The notes: generated by a model from the sequence alone, not told the origin. A stretch of DNA of 64,000 bases from CAVVEQ01 sp963828855 (GCA_963828855.1 CAWHGB010000002.1:186001-250000), one strand, 5' to 3'; counted from the first letter of the stretch, positions 1-9,087 are shown. Translations and numbers: made by a program.

Positions 1-186
1 TTTGGAATAATTTGCAAAATCTATTTCGGCAACAGGTGACAAACTGGCTGAGGTCTGCGGCGATTTATTGGGGAATATTCCCTCTCTGATATTAATAACG
101 AACGTAAAAGTTAAGATCAAAGCAAGTAGAATACCACCCGCAATTAAAAACAATACGTTTCTTTGATTTTTATTCGCTGGCAACAT
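1..186 (-). CDS. N-terminus of a membrane-anchored protein (partial)
   Basis: The frame is open from an ATG at 186 to the window edge, giving the first 62 residues of a protein that continues outside. It starts MLPANKNQRN, followed by a single hydrophobic helix at about residues 11-34 and then a Ser/Thr/Pro-containing stretch (KSPQTSASLSPVAE). This looks like a signal anchor followed by an extracytoplasmic linker. It is divergent from the monooxygenase gene at 365, with an AT-rich gap between. Function cannot be assigned from this part. Confidence 0.6.
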   Translation of the reverse strand, partial: MLPANKNQRNVLFLIAGGILLALILTFTFVINIREGIFPNKSPQTSASLSPVAEIDFANYSK

Positions 187-316
187 GTGTTTTACGATTT
201 ATATTATTTACATCTGTAATATTGCGATTATCACTATACAAATTGATAAGAGTATAGTCAATACATATCCTTATTTCTAATATAGTGCTAATGTAATTGG
301 TTGCCGGATTCCTGAA

Positions 317-322
317 TATAAT
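317..322 (+). promoter_or_regulatory. Possible -10 box upstream of the ABM gene
   Basis: A perfect TATAAT lies in the AT-rich divergent gap at 187-364. Transcription would start near 329, before an AAAGGA-like ribosome site at about 354-359 and the ATG at 365. No good -35 hexamer is visible at 16-18 bases spacing, so this is tentative. Confidence 0.25.
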
Positions 323-364
323 TAGTCATTCAGTTTGAATATTATTTGTATAGAAAGGAAATCC

Positions 365-655
365 ATGAGTGTCGTTTTTGTACATGTCAGCGTCAAGCCG
401 GAAAGAGTAAGAGATTTCATTATCGCGACTCTTGAGAACGCCCTCAATAGCCGACAGGAACCTGGGATATTAAACTTCGATCTTATTCAAAACGAGGAAG
501 ACGAAACCAAGTTCATCATTGTTGAAGAGTATTCCAATAAAACAGCCGCAAATCAACATAAGGACACAAGGCATTATCGGGTCTGGCGTGAAGCTGTCAT
601 GGATATGATGGCGGAGCCGCGTAAGGGGATCTGGTATCACCGGGTAGTTGAGTAG
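365..655 (+). CDS. Antibiotic biosynthesis monooxygenase (ABM) domain protein
   Basis: A 96-residue protein of the ABM/LsrG/YgiN dimeric alpha-beta barrel family. It has the family pattern: an N-terminal strand (VVFVHVSVKPER), a central EPGILNFDLIQNEED strand-turn, and a C-terminal HKDTRHYRVWREAVMDMM helix with a His in the usual pocket position. Family members are small cofactor-free monooxygenases or isomerases acting on quinols or small carbonyl compounds. I start at the ATG at 365, which follows an AAAGGA site, rather than at an upstream in-frame ATG (335) that would add ten unrelated residues. The alcohol dehydrogenase begins two bases after the stop, so the two are likely co-transcribed. 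The substrate is unknown. Confidence 0.8.
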   Translation: MSVVFVHVSVKPERVRDFIIATLENALNSRQEPGILNFDLIQNEEDETKFIIVEEYSNKTAANQHKDTRHYRVWREAVMDMMAEPRKGIWYHRVVE

Positions 656-657
656 AA

Positions 658-1818
658 TTGGAATACAAATTCGACATCAACCTTCCCAACCGGGTGATTT
701 TTGATTGCGGATCCAGATCACAGATTATTCCCACAATTAATTCCTTTGGGACACGGGTTCTTATTATTCATAGCAAATCGCATCCTTCGATTCCCGAAAT
801 TGTTGAGGAGATCGAAGCTGCCGGTTTGGATCATGTTCAATTTGGGGTCTCGGGTGAACCTACAATCAAGTCAGTTTCCGACCTATTAGAAAAAACGCGG
901 GAGCAGCAAATCGATTGCGTGCTGGGGATTGGTGGCGGGAGCTCTGTGGACACTGCAAAAGCGTTATCTGCTCTCTTGACTAATCCGGGGAAATCACTGA
1001 ATACCTCGAGGTGGTCGGCAAGAATCGCCCCATCCAAAACCCTCCGGTTCCTTTTATCGCTGTGCCCACTACCTCGGGAACCGGCAGTGAGGTAACCAAG
1101 AACGCGGTGCTTTCCGTCCCAGCGTCAAACATAAAAGTAAGTCTGCGAAGCCCGCTCATGATCCCAAAAGTGGCAATCATCGACCCGGAGTTGACAGTTA
1201 CGATGCCAGCTTCGATAACAGCCTCCACCGGGATGGATGCCATCATTCAACTTATTGAACCATTTTTGTCCGCCAAATCAAATGTCTTCACGGATGGGAT
1301 TTGCAGGGAAGGGTTGAAAGCTGCTGCTGGTTCCATCCGAAAAGCTTATTCCAAGCCCGGATAGCCTTCCAGGAAGGATCGGAATGTGTTTCGCCAGCTT
1401 GTGCGGAGGGATCGCGCTAGCAAATTCAGGGCTTGGGGCAGTTCATGGGTTCGCAGGGGTCATCGGTGGTATGTACCCCATACCGCATGGAATGATTTGC
1501 GCTTCATTACTGGCAGGGGTCGTACAGATGAATCTGCAAGCTCTTTCTTCAAGAAAACCGGAGGATCCCGTCATTCAAAAATTTCACGAGGTGGCTGCAA
1601 TCCTTACCGGAAGCAATAATGCTGTCGCCACTGATATTATCGGCTGGTCAATCAATATCTGCGAGGATATGGGTATTCGACCTTTATCTAAATTGGGAAT
1701 TTCGCGATCCGATTTCGAAACTATATGTGAAAAAGCTTCAATTTCCAGCAGCATGAAGGGAAATCCGATCCAACTTACTGCTGACGAATTGCTGGAAATT
1801 CTGGAAAGATCGTATTGA
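658..1818 (+). CDS. Iron-type (group III) alcohol dehydrogenase, frame interrupted twice
   Basis: Three overlapping reading frames together give about 387 residues, the normal length for an NAD(P)-dependent iron-type alcohol dehydrogenase. The parts are the N-terminal Rossmann half with GIGGGSSVDTAKA (frame from 658), the middle with PTTSGTGSEVT and STGMDAIIQ (frame of 1011), and the C-terminal metal-binding half with GAVHGFAGVIGGMYPIPHG (frame of 1384). The first break is a one-base loss near 997-999, the second a one-base gain near 1359 (CCCGG). Net length is preserved, so sequencing error is likely. The start is TTG at 658, two bases after the ABM stop. Of the usual Asp/His/His/His metal ligands, the His four residues after the Asp is Gln here. 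It reduces or oxidises an unknown carbonyl/alcohol pair. Confidence 0.8.
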
Positions 1819-1825
1819 TCGAACC

Positions 1826-2665
1826 TTAATCCGTGAAATACGAAATCGCAAGAACTCCTGGGCCGCTGTGAACGAGGATAGCCGGAGGCGGGAAAATAAT
1901 CTTGACCTCTGTGATCCCCAAATCTGATTTCAATTCGGAAGCCAGCATCTCCGCTTCCTGGATTGCATCGCCGTGCATGATCACAAGATTCGCTGATTTG
2001 TTTCTAGCACAATCAGCAGCGATCATTTCCTTGATCCTTGCTAGCGCTTTCTTTTTTGTCCGCTGTTTTTCGATCGGTTCGATCTGACCATTCCGGAACG
2101 CAAGGATTGGTTTCATATCCAATAAACCACCGATGAAAGCTGAAGCTGCCCCAATTCGCCCCCCGCGCTTGAGGAACTCCAATGTATCCACCAGAACAAG
2201 TGTACGATTATTTTGGCATAATTTCATAACTTCCGAAATTAATTCATCCACTTTCATGCCATTTTCAACACACCGAAGTGCAAATTGCACAACCGTTCCC
2301 AAACCCGCGGCCAGAAGTTGTGTGTCAACAATTCGGATATCAGCATCAGGGAATTCAGCGGCGGCTTTTTCCACGGACTGAAATGTACCGCTCACTTTTG
2401 CGGAAGGGCAGATCACGAGAGCAGTATCTTTTTTATCTGCGATCCCTTGAAAAATTGGTTGGTATAGAATCGGGGCAGGAGCTGCTGTCGAGGGAAAAAT
2501 CCGGGATACTCTCGCTTTATCAAGGAACTGAATTGCGTCGATTTCCGTGTCATCACGGTAACTCTTCTCCCCGAAAATGACAATTTGGGGGAGGAGTGTG
2601 ATCCCTAATTTTTTAGCTTCATCAGGGGAAATGCAGGAAAGTGTATCAGCGATTATCTGTATCAT
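1826..2665 (-). CDS. DegV family fatty-acid-binding protein
   Basis: A 279-residue protein typical in length for DegV (FakB-like) proteins, which bind a single fatty acid and in firmicutes present it to FakA kinase. Signs are the N-terminal DTLSCISPDEAKKLGITLLP segment (usually DSTADLP), FGEKSYRDD, VDTLEFLKRGGRIG and the C-terminal VHSGPGVLAISY, which matches the family's HxGPGxxG end. The start at 2665 overlaps the end of the P1 peptidase gene by four bases, so it is the last gene of a three-gene minus-strand set. No FakA kinase is seen in the window. Confidence 0.9.
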   Translation of the reverse strand: MIQIIADTLSCISPDEAKKLGITLLPQIVIFGEKSYRDDTEIDAIQFLDKARVSRIFPSTAAPAPILYQPIFQGIADKKDTALVICPSAKVSGTFQSVEKAAAEFPDADIRIVDTQLLAAGLGTVVQFALRCVENGMKVDELISEVMKLCQNNRTLVLVDTLEFLKRGGRIGAASAFIGGLLDMKPILAFRNGQIEPIEKQRTKKKALARIKEMIAADCARNKSANLVIMHGDAIQEAEMLASELKSDLGITEVKIIFPPPAILVHSGPGVLAISYFTD

Positions 2666-3684
2666 GATTTTTCTCCTGTCGAAGAATTTTCTTTATGATG
2701 TTTTTCATAATCATAGGCCGATGGTAATTTTTCCACGCTGCGCGCTGACCAAATGCCCGAAATTATTGCTTTTTCCACAACTATAGCTGAATAGGCACCT
2801 ACGATGGAGACATCTGATTTTCGTGAACCCAGCGAAAGGGCAAATATCGTATCGCCATCCAGCATAGAATGAGCAGGTCGAACAGTGGCAGCGATCCCAT
2901 TTTGGGCCATCTGAGCAACCTTATTTGCTTCTTCCTTTGTGAGTTCCGCATTGGTCGCAACCACTCCGATCACGGTATTTTGACCTGCCGCAAAGGAAAA
3001 AGTTGTTCTCCCAATAAAGCCTTTCATGGTTTCTAGGGTATCTGCTGGTTTAAAAACTCTTTCGCTTTTGCCAAGCGTTCTAGCACCTGCGATGATCCTG
3101 TGTGATTCAGGATCCCAAATATCCCCAAACGCATTGACTACCATGAGGGCAGAAACGATAACTCCATTCCCAATGGCGATGCTGGCAGTGCCCACGCCTG
3201 ATTTCATTGCTCGCGCCATCCCGAAAATTTTTCCAACCGAGGCACCCGTTCCAGCGCCATAATTTCCCTCCATGGGACGGGAATTTGTTGCCTGCAAACA
3301 GGCAGCGTAACCCATCGCCGAGTCCGGTCGGATACGGGGATCTCCCATGGCGAGATCAAAGATTACCGCTGCTGGGACAATGGGAACCCTGACCACACCT
3401 GTATTGAAACCGATCTTCTTCTCTTCAAGGAATCGCATGACACCAGATGCAGAATCCAATCCGAAGGCACTTCCACCGGAGAGTACGACCGCATGGATTT
3501 GTTCCACGAGGTGCATCGGGCGAAGTAGATCAGTCTCGCGGGTACCCGGTGCGCCTCCTCGTTGGTCCACACCAGCGATTGCACCTTTTTCACACAGGAT
3601 CACGGTACAACCAGTTTGCGCCTCGTTATTTTGCGCCTGGCCAACCTTGATTCCTTTTATATCAACTATTGAGTTTGTCAGCAT
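2662..3684 (-). CDS. P1 family (DmpA-like) N-terminal-nucleophile peptidase
   Basis: About 340 residues of the S58/P1 family, self-cleaving aminopeptidases related to DmpA and BapA. Typical segments are SIVDIKGIKVGQ at the N-terminus, VDQRGGAPGTRETDLL, VLSGGSAFGLDSA, GAGTGASVGKIFG and VVNAFGDIWDP. The Asn-Thr pair in GQNTVIGVVATNAE is the likely self-cleavage point, with Thr as nucleophile; that assignment is by family analogy. I start at ATG 3684, two bases after the upstream zinc-ribbon stop, instead of the longer frame to 3720 that overlaps that gene. The gene overlaps degV by four bases. Confidence 0.85.
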   Translation of the reverse strand: MLTNSIVDIKGIKVGQAQNNEAQTGCTVILCEKGAIAGVDQRGGAPGTRETDLLRPMHLVEQIHAVVLSGGSAFGLDSASGVMRFLEEKKIGFNTGVVRVPIVPAAVIFDLAMGDPRIRPDSAMGYAACLQATNSRPMEGNYGAGTGASVGKIFGMARAMKSGVGTASIAIGNGVIVSALMVVNAFGDIWDPESHRIIAGARTLGKSERVFKPADTLETMKGFIGRTTFSFAAGQNTVIGVVATNAELTKEEANKVAQMAQNGIAATVRPAHSMLDGDTIFALSLGSRKSDVSIVGAYSAIVVEKAIISGIWSARSVEKLPSAYDYEKHHKENSSTGEKS

Positions 3685-3686
3685 TG

Positions 3687-4277
3687 TTACAAATAGACCG
3701 GTCTTTTGCAATTTGGGCAAACCTTCTCACCCTTGTGGATAACATACCCACAGGCTGGGCAGGTGGATGGCTGAATATCTCCCAAGGGAGCCCCGCAGGC
3801 AATGCAGCGTGGTTCGCCTGGAGGATTGGCTGTATTACAGAATTCACATGTGTACCTTTTTAATTTTTCCGATAGTTCGAATCCGGAACCAAGCGAATTG
3901 GCTGTTTCGTCAATCACGCGCCAGACTTCATCCACCAATTGCAGGTTTTGAGCATCCTGGGCAAGATCATCCAAACGGTGTATGAGGGCAAATGGGTTTC
4001 TCAACACGGAAAGAAAGGTGATTCCGAGATTACCTGCGATCCCCAACCAGGATTGTTCGCCTAAAGAAACGGATACTCCATCCTCGACTGGTTGTAAAAT
4101 GACCGAGAGAGCTGTTCGACCGCCGGCTGACACAAACCTGGGGGATGCGATTTGAACAGTAATCAATCCATTCTTGTTTATTTGCTGAACCTCCAGGTTT
4201 CCTTGTGCAAAATGGGAAACCAACGCCTGGCTAAGAGCTTCTGGAGAAAATGAACCGTGAAAAATGCGTTGTTGCAT
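3687..4277 (-). CDS. Double zinc-ribbon protein of unknown function
   Basis: A 196-residue protein. About the first 140 residues form an uncharacterised alpha/beta domain with a weakly hydrophobic middle (SWLGIAGNLGITFLSVL). The C-terminus carries two zinc ribbons: CEFCNTANPPGEPRCIAC (CxxC...CxxC) and CPACGYVIHKGEKVCPNC. The double ribbon suggests a scaffold or nucleic-acid or protein contact. It is the first gene of the minus-strand set with the P1 peptidase and degV. I do not recognise the N-terminal domain. Confidence 0.7.
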   Translation of the reverse strand: MQQRIFHGSFSPEALSQALVSHFAQGNLEVQQINKNGLITVQIASPRFVSAGGRTALSVILQPVEDGVSVSLGEQSWLGIAGNLGITFLSVLRNPFALIHRLDDLAQDAQNLQLVDEVWRVIDETANSLGSGFELSEKLKRYTCEFCNTANPPGEPRCIACGAPLGDIQPSTCPACGYVIHKGEKVCPNCKRPVYL

Positions 4278-4323
4278 GGGTAGATTATAATCACAAAGCG
4301 AAATTTGCTATTGGAGTATACGC

Positions 4324-4947
4324 TTGAAACGATTAAAAGTATCGAAAGTCCTTCGTTTAGTTTCAATACCAGTATTTCTATTCTTTCTCTTTATTGTCAA
4401 TCAGCCATGGCAGGCTTCTGCCCAGGAGGGAACATCCACTGCACCCACGGTTACAGGCACCCCTTCCGGAGTGATCGCCACAGTCCGTATGGACCAGCAG
4501 GAGATCCCGAATGTCCGCTCCGGACCAGGTCGGTTTTATCCGAAGATAGGTGTGCTCCTTCCAGGACAGCAAGTTCCGGTGAAAGGAAAATCAGCCGGGG
4601 GTGATTGGATTCTGATCGTTTACCCGGGTGTGTCTGGTGCGGAGGGTTGGGTATATTCTCCGTATGTACAACTCACCCCTGGAGAAATCCCGATCATTGA
4701 ACCACCACCAACACCTACACCGCTCGTAACACAAACGATAAACGCCACACTGGCAGCTCAATTTGTCATCACACCGGTACCCACCCGGATGGATACATTC
4801 ACACCAGCTCCGCCGATTGCCATTCCCACTTTCGTAGATGAATCTGCAAACTTAATCCCAGGGGGAATCCCGATTGGGTTGGTTATTCTGGTGATCGCAG
4901 GTTTGGGAATAACCGTTGGTATTTGGGCGGTGATTCAACAAAGGTAG
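4324..4947 (+). CDS. Secreted SH3-domain protein with C-terminal membrane anchor
   Basis: 207 residues with a clear signal peptide (about 1-34, ending near QASAQ), then a bacterial SH3 domain at about 55-120 (VPNVRSGPGRFYPKIGVL-type core with LLPGQQVPVKGKS and WILIVYP...GWVYSPYV), a Pro/Thr-rich linker and a C-terminal transmembrane helix (about 180-202) ending in QQR. It probably binds the cell wall or is held on the outer face of the membrane. The start is a TTG at 4324; no ATG is available that keeps the signal peptide. It converges on the small membrane gene at 4969. Confidence 0.75.
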   Translation: MKRLKVSKVLRLVSIPVFLFFLFIVNQPWQASAQEGTSTAPTVTGTPSGVIATVRMDQQEIPNVRSGPGRFYPKIGVLLPGQQVPVKGKSAGGDWILIVYPGVSGAEGWVYSPYVQLTPGEIPIIEPPPTPTPLVTQTINATLAAQFVITPVPTRMDTFTPAPPIAIPTFVDESANLIPGGIPIGLVILVIAGLGITVGIWAVIQQR

Positions 4948-4968
4948 AAAAAAAGCCTAGAGGACTTT

Positions 4969-5202
4969 TCATTCTTGTTTTTTCCGTTGATTATCCACAT
5001 ACCGCCCGATTAGAAAAATGATAAAGATAATGAGACCAACCGGTAGTAAAGCAGAAACGAGGCACAACAGTCCAAAAAGAGCTGAATTGATGCCATAAAA
5101 AATACCTATCAGGATAAGACCGATTATGAAAATCAGCAGAATGCCACCCAGGATCAGTCGGAAGGTGGTCGTTTCTGCATACCTACGCAAATCTCTTTTC
5201 AT
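4969..5202 (-). CDS. Small two-helix membrane protein
   Basis: 77 residues: a basic N-terminus (MKRDLRRYAETTTFR), two hydrophobic helices at about 16-34 and 41-64, and a charged tail (RYVDNQRKKQE). No motif allows a function. It stands alone between two plus-strand genes, starting 70 bases from smpB in the divergent direction. Confidence 0.6.
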   Translation of the reverse strand: MKRDLRRYAETTTFRLILGGILLIFIIGLILIGIFYGINSALFGLLCLVSALLPVGLIIFIIFLIGRYVDNQRKKQE

Positions 5203-5272
5203 GAAAGAATTGTAACATCCTGAAGGTTTGGTCGAAGAGCTAAGAAAATGACAACTATGTTAAAATGGCGGG

Positions 5273-5722
5273 ATGGGCATCAAGGTAGTTGCGACAAACC
5301 GAAAAGCGCTTTTTGAATACTTTCTTATCGAGCATTTTGAAGCTGGCATCGCACTGCGTGGATCAGAGATCAAATCAATTCGTGCTAATCATGTGAGTCT
5401 GGCTGAAGCGTATGTGCAGGTCGATGAAGGGCAGGCATACCTGGTGGAAGCCCACATCGCACCCTTAGAAACAGCCAGCTATTTCAATCATGACCCAAAG
5501 CGGATGCGAAAATTGCTGCTTCATCGTTCGCAAATCCGGGAATTATCGATTGCAACCAAACAAAAGGGGATGACCATCGTTCCGGTTAAAATGTATCTTA
5601 AAGATGGAATTGCCAAGCTAGACATTGCCATTGCCAAGGGGAAAAAACTTTATGATAAGCGGCATGAAATCGCCAAACGAGATGAGCAACGAGACACGAT
5701 GCGGGAAATGAGGCAAAAGTAA
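5273..5722 (+). CDS. smpB: SsrA-binding protein SmpB
   Basis: 149 residues, typical for SmpB, the tmRNA partner in trans-translation that rescues stalled ribosomes. The N-terminus has the family pattern (NRKALFEYFLIEHFEAGIAL, then GSEIKSIRANHVSLAEAYV), followed by HDPKRMRKLLLH, and the C-terminal tail has GKKLYDKRHEIAKRDEQRD, the basic region that enters the ribosome. The start is ATG 5273. The lipid-kinase gene follows two bases after the stop. The tmRNA gene itself is not in this window. Confidence 0.95.
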   Translation: MGIKVVATNRKALFEYFLIEHFEAGIALRGSEIKSIRANHVSLAEAYVQVDEGQAYLVEAHIAPLETASYFNHDPKRMRKLLLHRSQIRELSIATKQKGMTIVPVKMYLKDGIAKLDIAIAKGKKLYDKRHEIAKRDEQRDTMREMRQK

Positions 5723-5724
5723 TC

Positions 5725-6429
5725 ATGCTGCCATTATTTTGGGCCGAGATTCTGACATTCATAATCGCCCTGGGCTGGCTCCGTTTCATGGACTGGGTCG
5801 CTCAGAAAGGATATGTTGATAACCGCCTGAGCCGGAAGATTATTCATGTGGGCACAGGACCCTTCTTCGTATTATGCTGGTTGTTGTATCCCGATTCCCA
5901 TTATTCCCGTTATCTGGCTGCCATTATTCCGCTCCTTTTTACGATCCAGTTCGCTTTGATCGGTACCGGGGTAATTAAGGACCAGGCAACCGTGGACGCA
6001 ATTTGCAGGACCGGAAACCCGCGGGAGATGCTGCTCGGTCCACTTTTTTACGGGATCGTCTTCGTGGCCCTGACCATCATTTACTGGACTGACTCACCGG
6101 TCGGAATCATTGCTCTGATGCTCATCTGTGGAGGCGATGGTCTGGCAGATATTGTCGGATCGAAGGTGAAATCATCGCCAATTCCATGGTCAAAACAGAA
6201 ATCAATGGCAGGGACCCTGGCAATGTTACTGGGAGGCTGGTTTTTTTCCATGGGCATGTTGATCGTTTTCATTTCAGCCGGAGTTTTTGATCTCCAAATT
6301 GTCAATATTCTTATTCCAGTTTCCATTCTTGTCATCCTAGCGACATTCGTTGAGAGTCTGCCATTTAAAGATATCGACAACCTGACCATCCCTGCGGTAA
6401 CCATGATCGCAGGTTACTTTCTCTTTTAG
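5725..6429 (+). CDS. Dolichol/phytol kinase-like CTP-dependent lipid kinase
   Basis: 234 residues with about six or seven membrane helices, related to phosphatidate cytidylyltransferases and to CTP-dependent diacylglycerol, phytol and dolichol kinases. Characteristic are LSRKIIHVGTGPFF near residue 32, and GGDGLADIVGSKVKSSPIPW followed by KQKSMAGTLAM. These correspond to the conserved CTP-binding loop GDGxAxxxGxxxG and K-S-xxGT. Probably phosphorylates a polyprenol or phytol at the membrane; the substrate cannot be told. It lies between smpB and hutH in the same direction. Confidence 0.75.
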   Translation: MLPLFWAEILTFIIALGWLRFMDWVAQKGYVDNRLSRKIIHVGTGPFFVLCWLLYPDSHYSRYLAAIIPLLFTIQFALIGTGVIKDQATVDAICRTGNPREMLLGPLFYGIVFVALTIIYWTDSPVGIIALMLICGGDGLADIVGSKVKSSPIPWSKQKSMAGTLAMLLGGWFFSMGMLIVFISAGVFDLQIVNILIPVSILVILATFVESLPFKDIDNLTIPAVTMIAGYFLF

Positions 6430-6437
6430 GTTCATCC

Positions 6438-7988
6438 ATGATCCTCATCGACGGGAATAATCTATCAATCAAAGAATGCGAGCTGGTAGCAAGAAAAAAT
6501 GAGTCTGTAGGTTTATCCACACTCGCAAAGAAACAAATTGATACATCACATACCAACCTCCTTACCCTAATGAGCTCCGGAAAGGCGGTCTATGGTATCA
6601 ATACCGGTTTTGGTGTGTTCTCAGAACGATCGATTTCATCAGACGATATTCGCGCGTTAAACCGAAATCTAATCCTCAGTCACGCGGTTGGCACCGGAAA
6701 ACCACTGGATCAGGAGGTTGTCAGGACAGCTATGCTTATCCGGGCGAATACGCTCTCCAAAGGTTTCTCAGGTGTCCGACCGGTATTGATCTCCACCCTG
6801 TTGGAGATGTTGAACCGGGGGGTGATCCCTGTTATCCCATCCCAGGGTTCGCTAGGTTCATCCGGAGATCTTTGCCAGCTTTCCCATATAGCACTTGTCT
6901 TATCCACAGATGAAGATGATTTATCCACCGAATCCGGTTTGGCTGAGTTTAAAGGTAAAACCCTGCCGGGAAAAATCGCCATGGAAAAAGCGGGGATCAA
7001 GAGAATTGTCCTGGATCCCAAGGAAGGACTTGCCCTCAACAATGGAGCGACTTTCTCCACTGCCATTGGAGCGTTAAGTCTGGTAGACGCGGAGAGATTA
7101 CTTAACCTTTCCATCCTTTCTTTATCACTTACCCTCGAAGCGGTATTAGGTTGTTCAAACGCGTTCGATGCCAGAATCCACCAAACCCGTGGATTGGTGG
7201 GGCAGGAGAGTTATGCCAAATCCGTTCGAAAAATGATCCGAGGCAGCCATTGGGTGGATACCGCAAATCGGGTGCAGGATGCTTATTCTATAAGGTGCGC
7301 ACCACAAGTATGCGGCGCAGTCGCGGATACGATAAATTTTGGGAGTGCTATCATCAGCAAGGAATTGAATGCAGCTACCGATAACCCCCTGATTTTCGAT
7401 ACTGAATTGGCGATCTCGGGTGGGAATTTCCACGGTGAGCCGATCGGATTGGCAATGGATTACCTGAAAATTGCTATATCAGAATTAAGCGCGATAAGTG
7501 AAAGGCGGATTTATCGGCTTCTCGATACGAACTTGAATGGTGGTTTACCCGCCATGCTCGTAGGATTGGAATCGAAAGCAGGTTTGAATTCCGGATTGAT
7601 GATGCCGCACTATACCGCAGTATCCATGACCTTGGAAAACCAGGCGCTAGCGAACCCCGATTCAACCCGTTCGCTGCCGGCTTCGGCTTCCCAGGAGGAT
7701 CATAACGCAAACTCCCTCACCGCCGCCAGGCATGCCCGGGAAGTCGTCGAAAACACGTTTCATGTTTTAGCCATCGAAATTCTCACAGCCTGCCATGCTA
7801 TTTCGATCCGCGAGGGTATACTGGGAAATCGTCAACTTGGCGAAGGAACCAATGTATTTTTTGAAAAGATTCGGAGTCAATTGGTATTCAATCCTTCAGA
7901 TCATCTTTGGTCGGAGGATATCGAAAAAGTGAAAACCATTCTTCGGGAAGATCAATTTCAAGATCAATTGAGCGAGTTTCTAAATTAA
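6438..7988 (+). CDS. hutH: Histidine ammonia-lyase family enzyme with SSG cofactor triad
   Basis: 516 residues, the usual length for aromatic amino acid ammonia-lyases. Present are YGINTGFG (52-59), NLILSHAVGTG with Ser81-His82, the histidine-specific pair in HutH, and the cofactor loop GSLGSSGDLCQLSH. Further motifs are KEGLALNNGA and QEDHNANS. The MIO electrophile normally forms from Ala-Ser-Gly; here residues 141-143 are Ser-Ser-Gly. The pattern favours histidine deamination to urocanate, but no other hut gene (hutU, hutI, ftcD) is nearby. It follows the lipid kinase by eight bases. Confidence 0.85.
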   Translation: MILIDGNNLSIKECELVARKNESVGLSTLAKKQIDTSHTNLLTLMSSGKAVYGINTGFGVFSERSISSDDIRALNRNLILSHAVGTGKPLDQEVVRTAMLIRANTLSKGFSGVRPVLISTLLEMLNRGVIPVIPSQGSLGSSGDLCQLSHIALVLSTDEDDLSTESGLAEFKGKTLPGKIAMEKAGIKRIVLDPKEGLALNNGATFSTAIGALSLVDAERLLNLSILSLSLTLEAVLGCSNAFDARIHQTRGLVGQESYAKSVRKMIRGSHWVDTANRVQDAYSIRCAPQVCGAVADTINFGSAIISKELNAATDNPLIFDTELAISGGNFHGEPIGLAMDYLKIAISELSAISERRIYRLLDTNLNGGLPAMLVGLESKAGLNSGLMMPHYTAVSMTLENQALANPDSTRSLPASASQEDHNANSLTAARHAREVVENTFHVLAIEILTACHAISIREGILGNRQLGEGTNVFFEKIRSQLVFNPSDHLWSEDIEKVKTILREDQFQDQLSEFLN

Positions 7989-8004
7989 GGAATCAAGCTA
8001 AAAA

Positions 8005-9087
8005 ATGAACTTATCGAGAAGAAGCTTCCTCCAAAATTCCGCGATGCTAGTTGGGTCATCGCTTATTCCACTGCGCATATTTCGGAATGAGGAATCCGGT
8101 AATTGGCCTATTGGTGTTCCCTTGGGAAGAAATTGCACTTCTGGAAAAATAAATCTGCGATCCAGACCGTCAGTGGATAGCGAGATTTTAAAGGAAATCT
8201 TCGAAGATACCGTTGTTCCCTGGGAAAGAGAAGTGATCGGCGATGCACCTCCGGGATTGATCAGCCGCAGATGGGTTCAAACACCCGAAGGATATCTCTA
8301 CGCTCCCTCTGTGCAACCTGTGGTCAACAATCCCAATATTCCCAAGGAAACCCTACCGGATAATCCATCGGGGAGCGGGATGTGGGTGGAGGTGACCATA
8401 CCATACGTGGATCTGGTCATGGATAATCCTCCAGCCAGATCACCCTGGCTGAATGCAGTTCAATTCCCTCGCTTGTATTACAGCCAGGTTACCTGGGTGG
8501 ATGAGATTCGCAAAGATTCGAATGGGAAATTGTATTATCGAATCAATGAAAGATATGGAAATCCCGGCGATATCTTATGGGCAGCAGCGGATGCTTTCCG
8601 GTATATTCCCCCTGAAGAAATCACCCCGATAAATCCTCAGGCAACAGATAAGAGAGTCGTTGTAGATACAAATTACCAGACGCTTTCGTGCTTTGAAGGG
8701 AATAACGAGGTTTACTTTTGCAGGATATCTTCAGGAGCGGAGTTCAATGCCGCTGGGGAACAGGTCGAAAATTGGTCCACTCCGCCTGGACCGCATCCAA
8801 TTTTCCGGAAATTAGTTTCCATTCATATGAGCGGGGATACTTCCGGCGCAGGTTGGGATACCTCAGGGATCGGTTGGTCCTGTTTCTTTGCCCAGGGTGG
8901 GGTGGCGATCCATTCCACTTTCTGGCATAACAATTTCGGTGTTCCTGTCTCGCATGGTTGTGTGAATGCGAGAGCTGAAGATGCAAAATGGGTATTCCGC
9001 TGGACTCAACCCGAAGTTCCATATGATCCAGGTGATGTGACCATCGGGATGCCCGGTGGCACCATCGTCGAAGTAAAAAGGGCATAG
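8005..9087 (+). CDS. Tat-exported L,D-transpeptidase (YkuD domain)
   Basis: 360 residues. The N-terminus MNLSRRSFLQNSAMLVGSSL is a twin-arginine type signal (SRRSFL). After an SH3-like stretch at about 40-110 (LRSRPSVDSEIL), the YkuD domain occupies about residues 210-355, with IHSTFWHNN and the catalytic SHGCVN (Cys319). The enzyme makes 3-3 cross-links in peptidoglycan or attaches proteins to it, outside the membrane. Tat export of an L,D-transpeptidase is less common than Sec export. It begins 16 bases after hutH and is followed by a DUF2085 gene. Confidence 0.9.
   Translation: MNLSRRSFLQNSAMLVGSSLIPLRIFRNEESGNWPIGVPLGRNCTSGKINLRSRPSVDSEILKEIFEDTVVPWEREVIGDAPPGLISRRWVQTPEGYLYAPSVQPVVNNPNIPKETLPDNPSGSGMWVEVTIPYVDLVMDNPPARSPWLNAVQFPRLYYSQVTWVDEIRKDSNGKLYYRINERYGNPGDILWAAADAFRYIPPEEITPINPQATDKRVVVDTNYQTLSCFEGNNEVYFCRISSGAEFNAAGEQVENWSTPPGPHPIFRKLVSIHMSGDTSGAGWDTSGIGWSCFFAQGGVAIHSTFWHNNFGVPVSHGCVNARAEDAKWVFRWTQPEVPYDPGDVTIGMPGGTIVEVKRA

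Noticed and set aside
4948..4972. Possible bidirectional terminator (AAAAGCC-TAGA-GGACTTTT) between convergent genes
   Set aside because: The stem has a mismatch and is mostly A-T; too weak to call.
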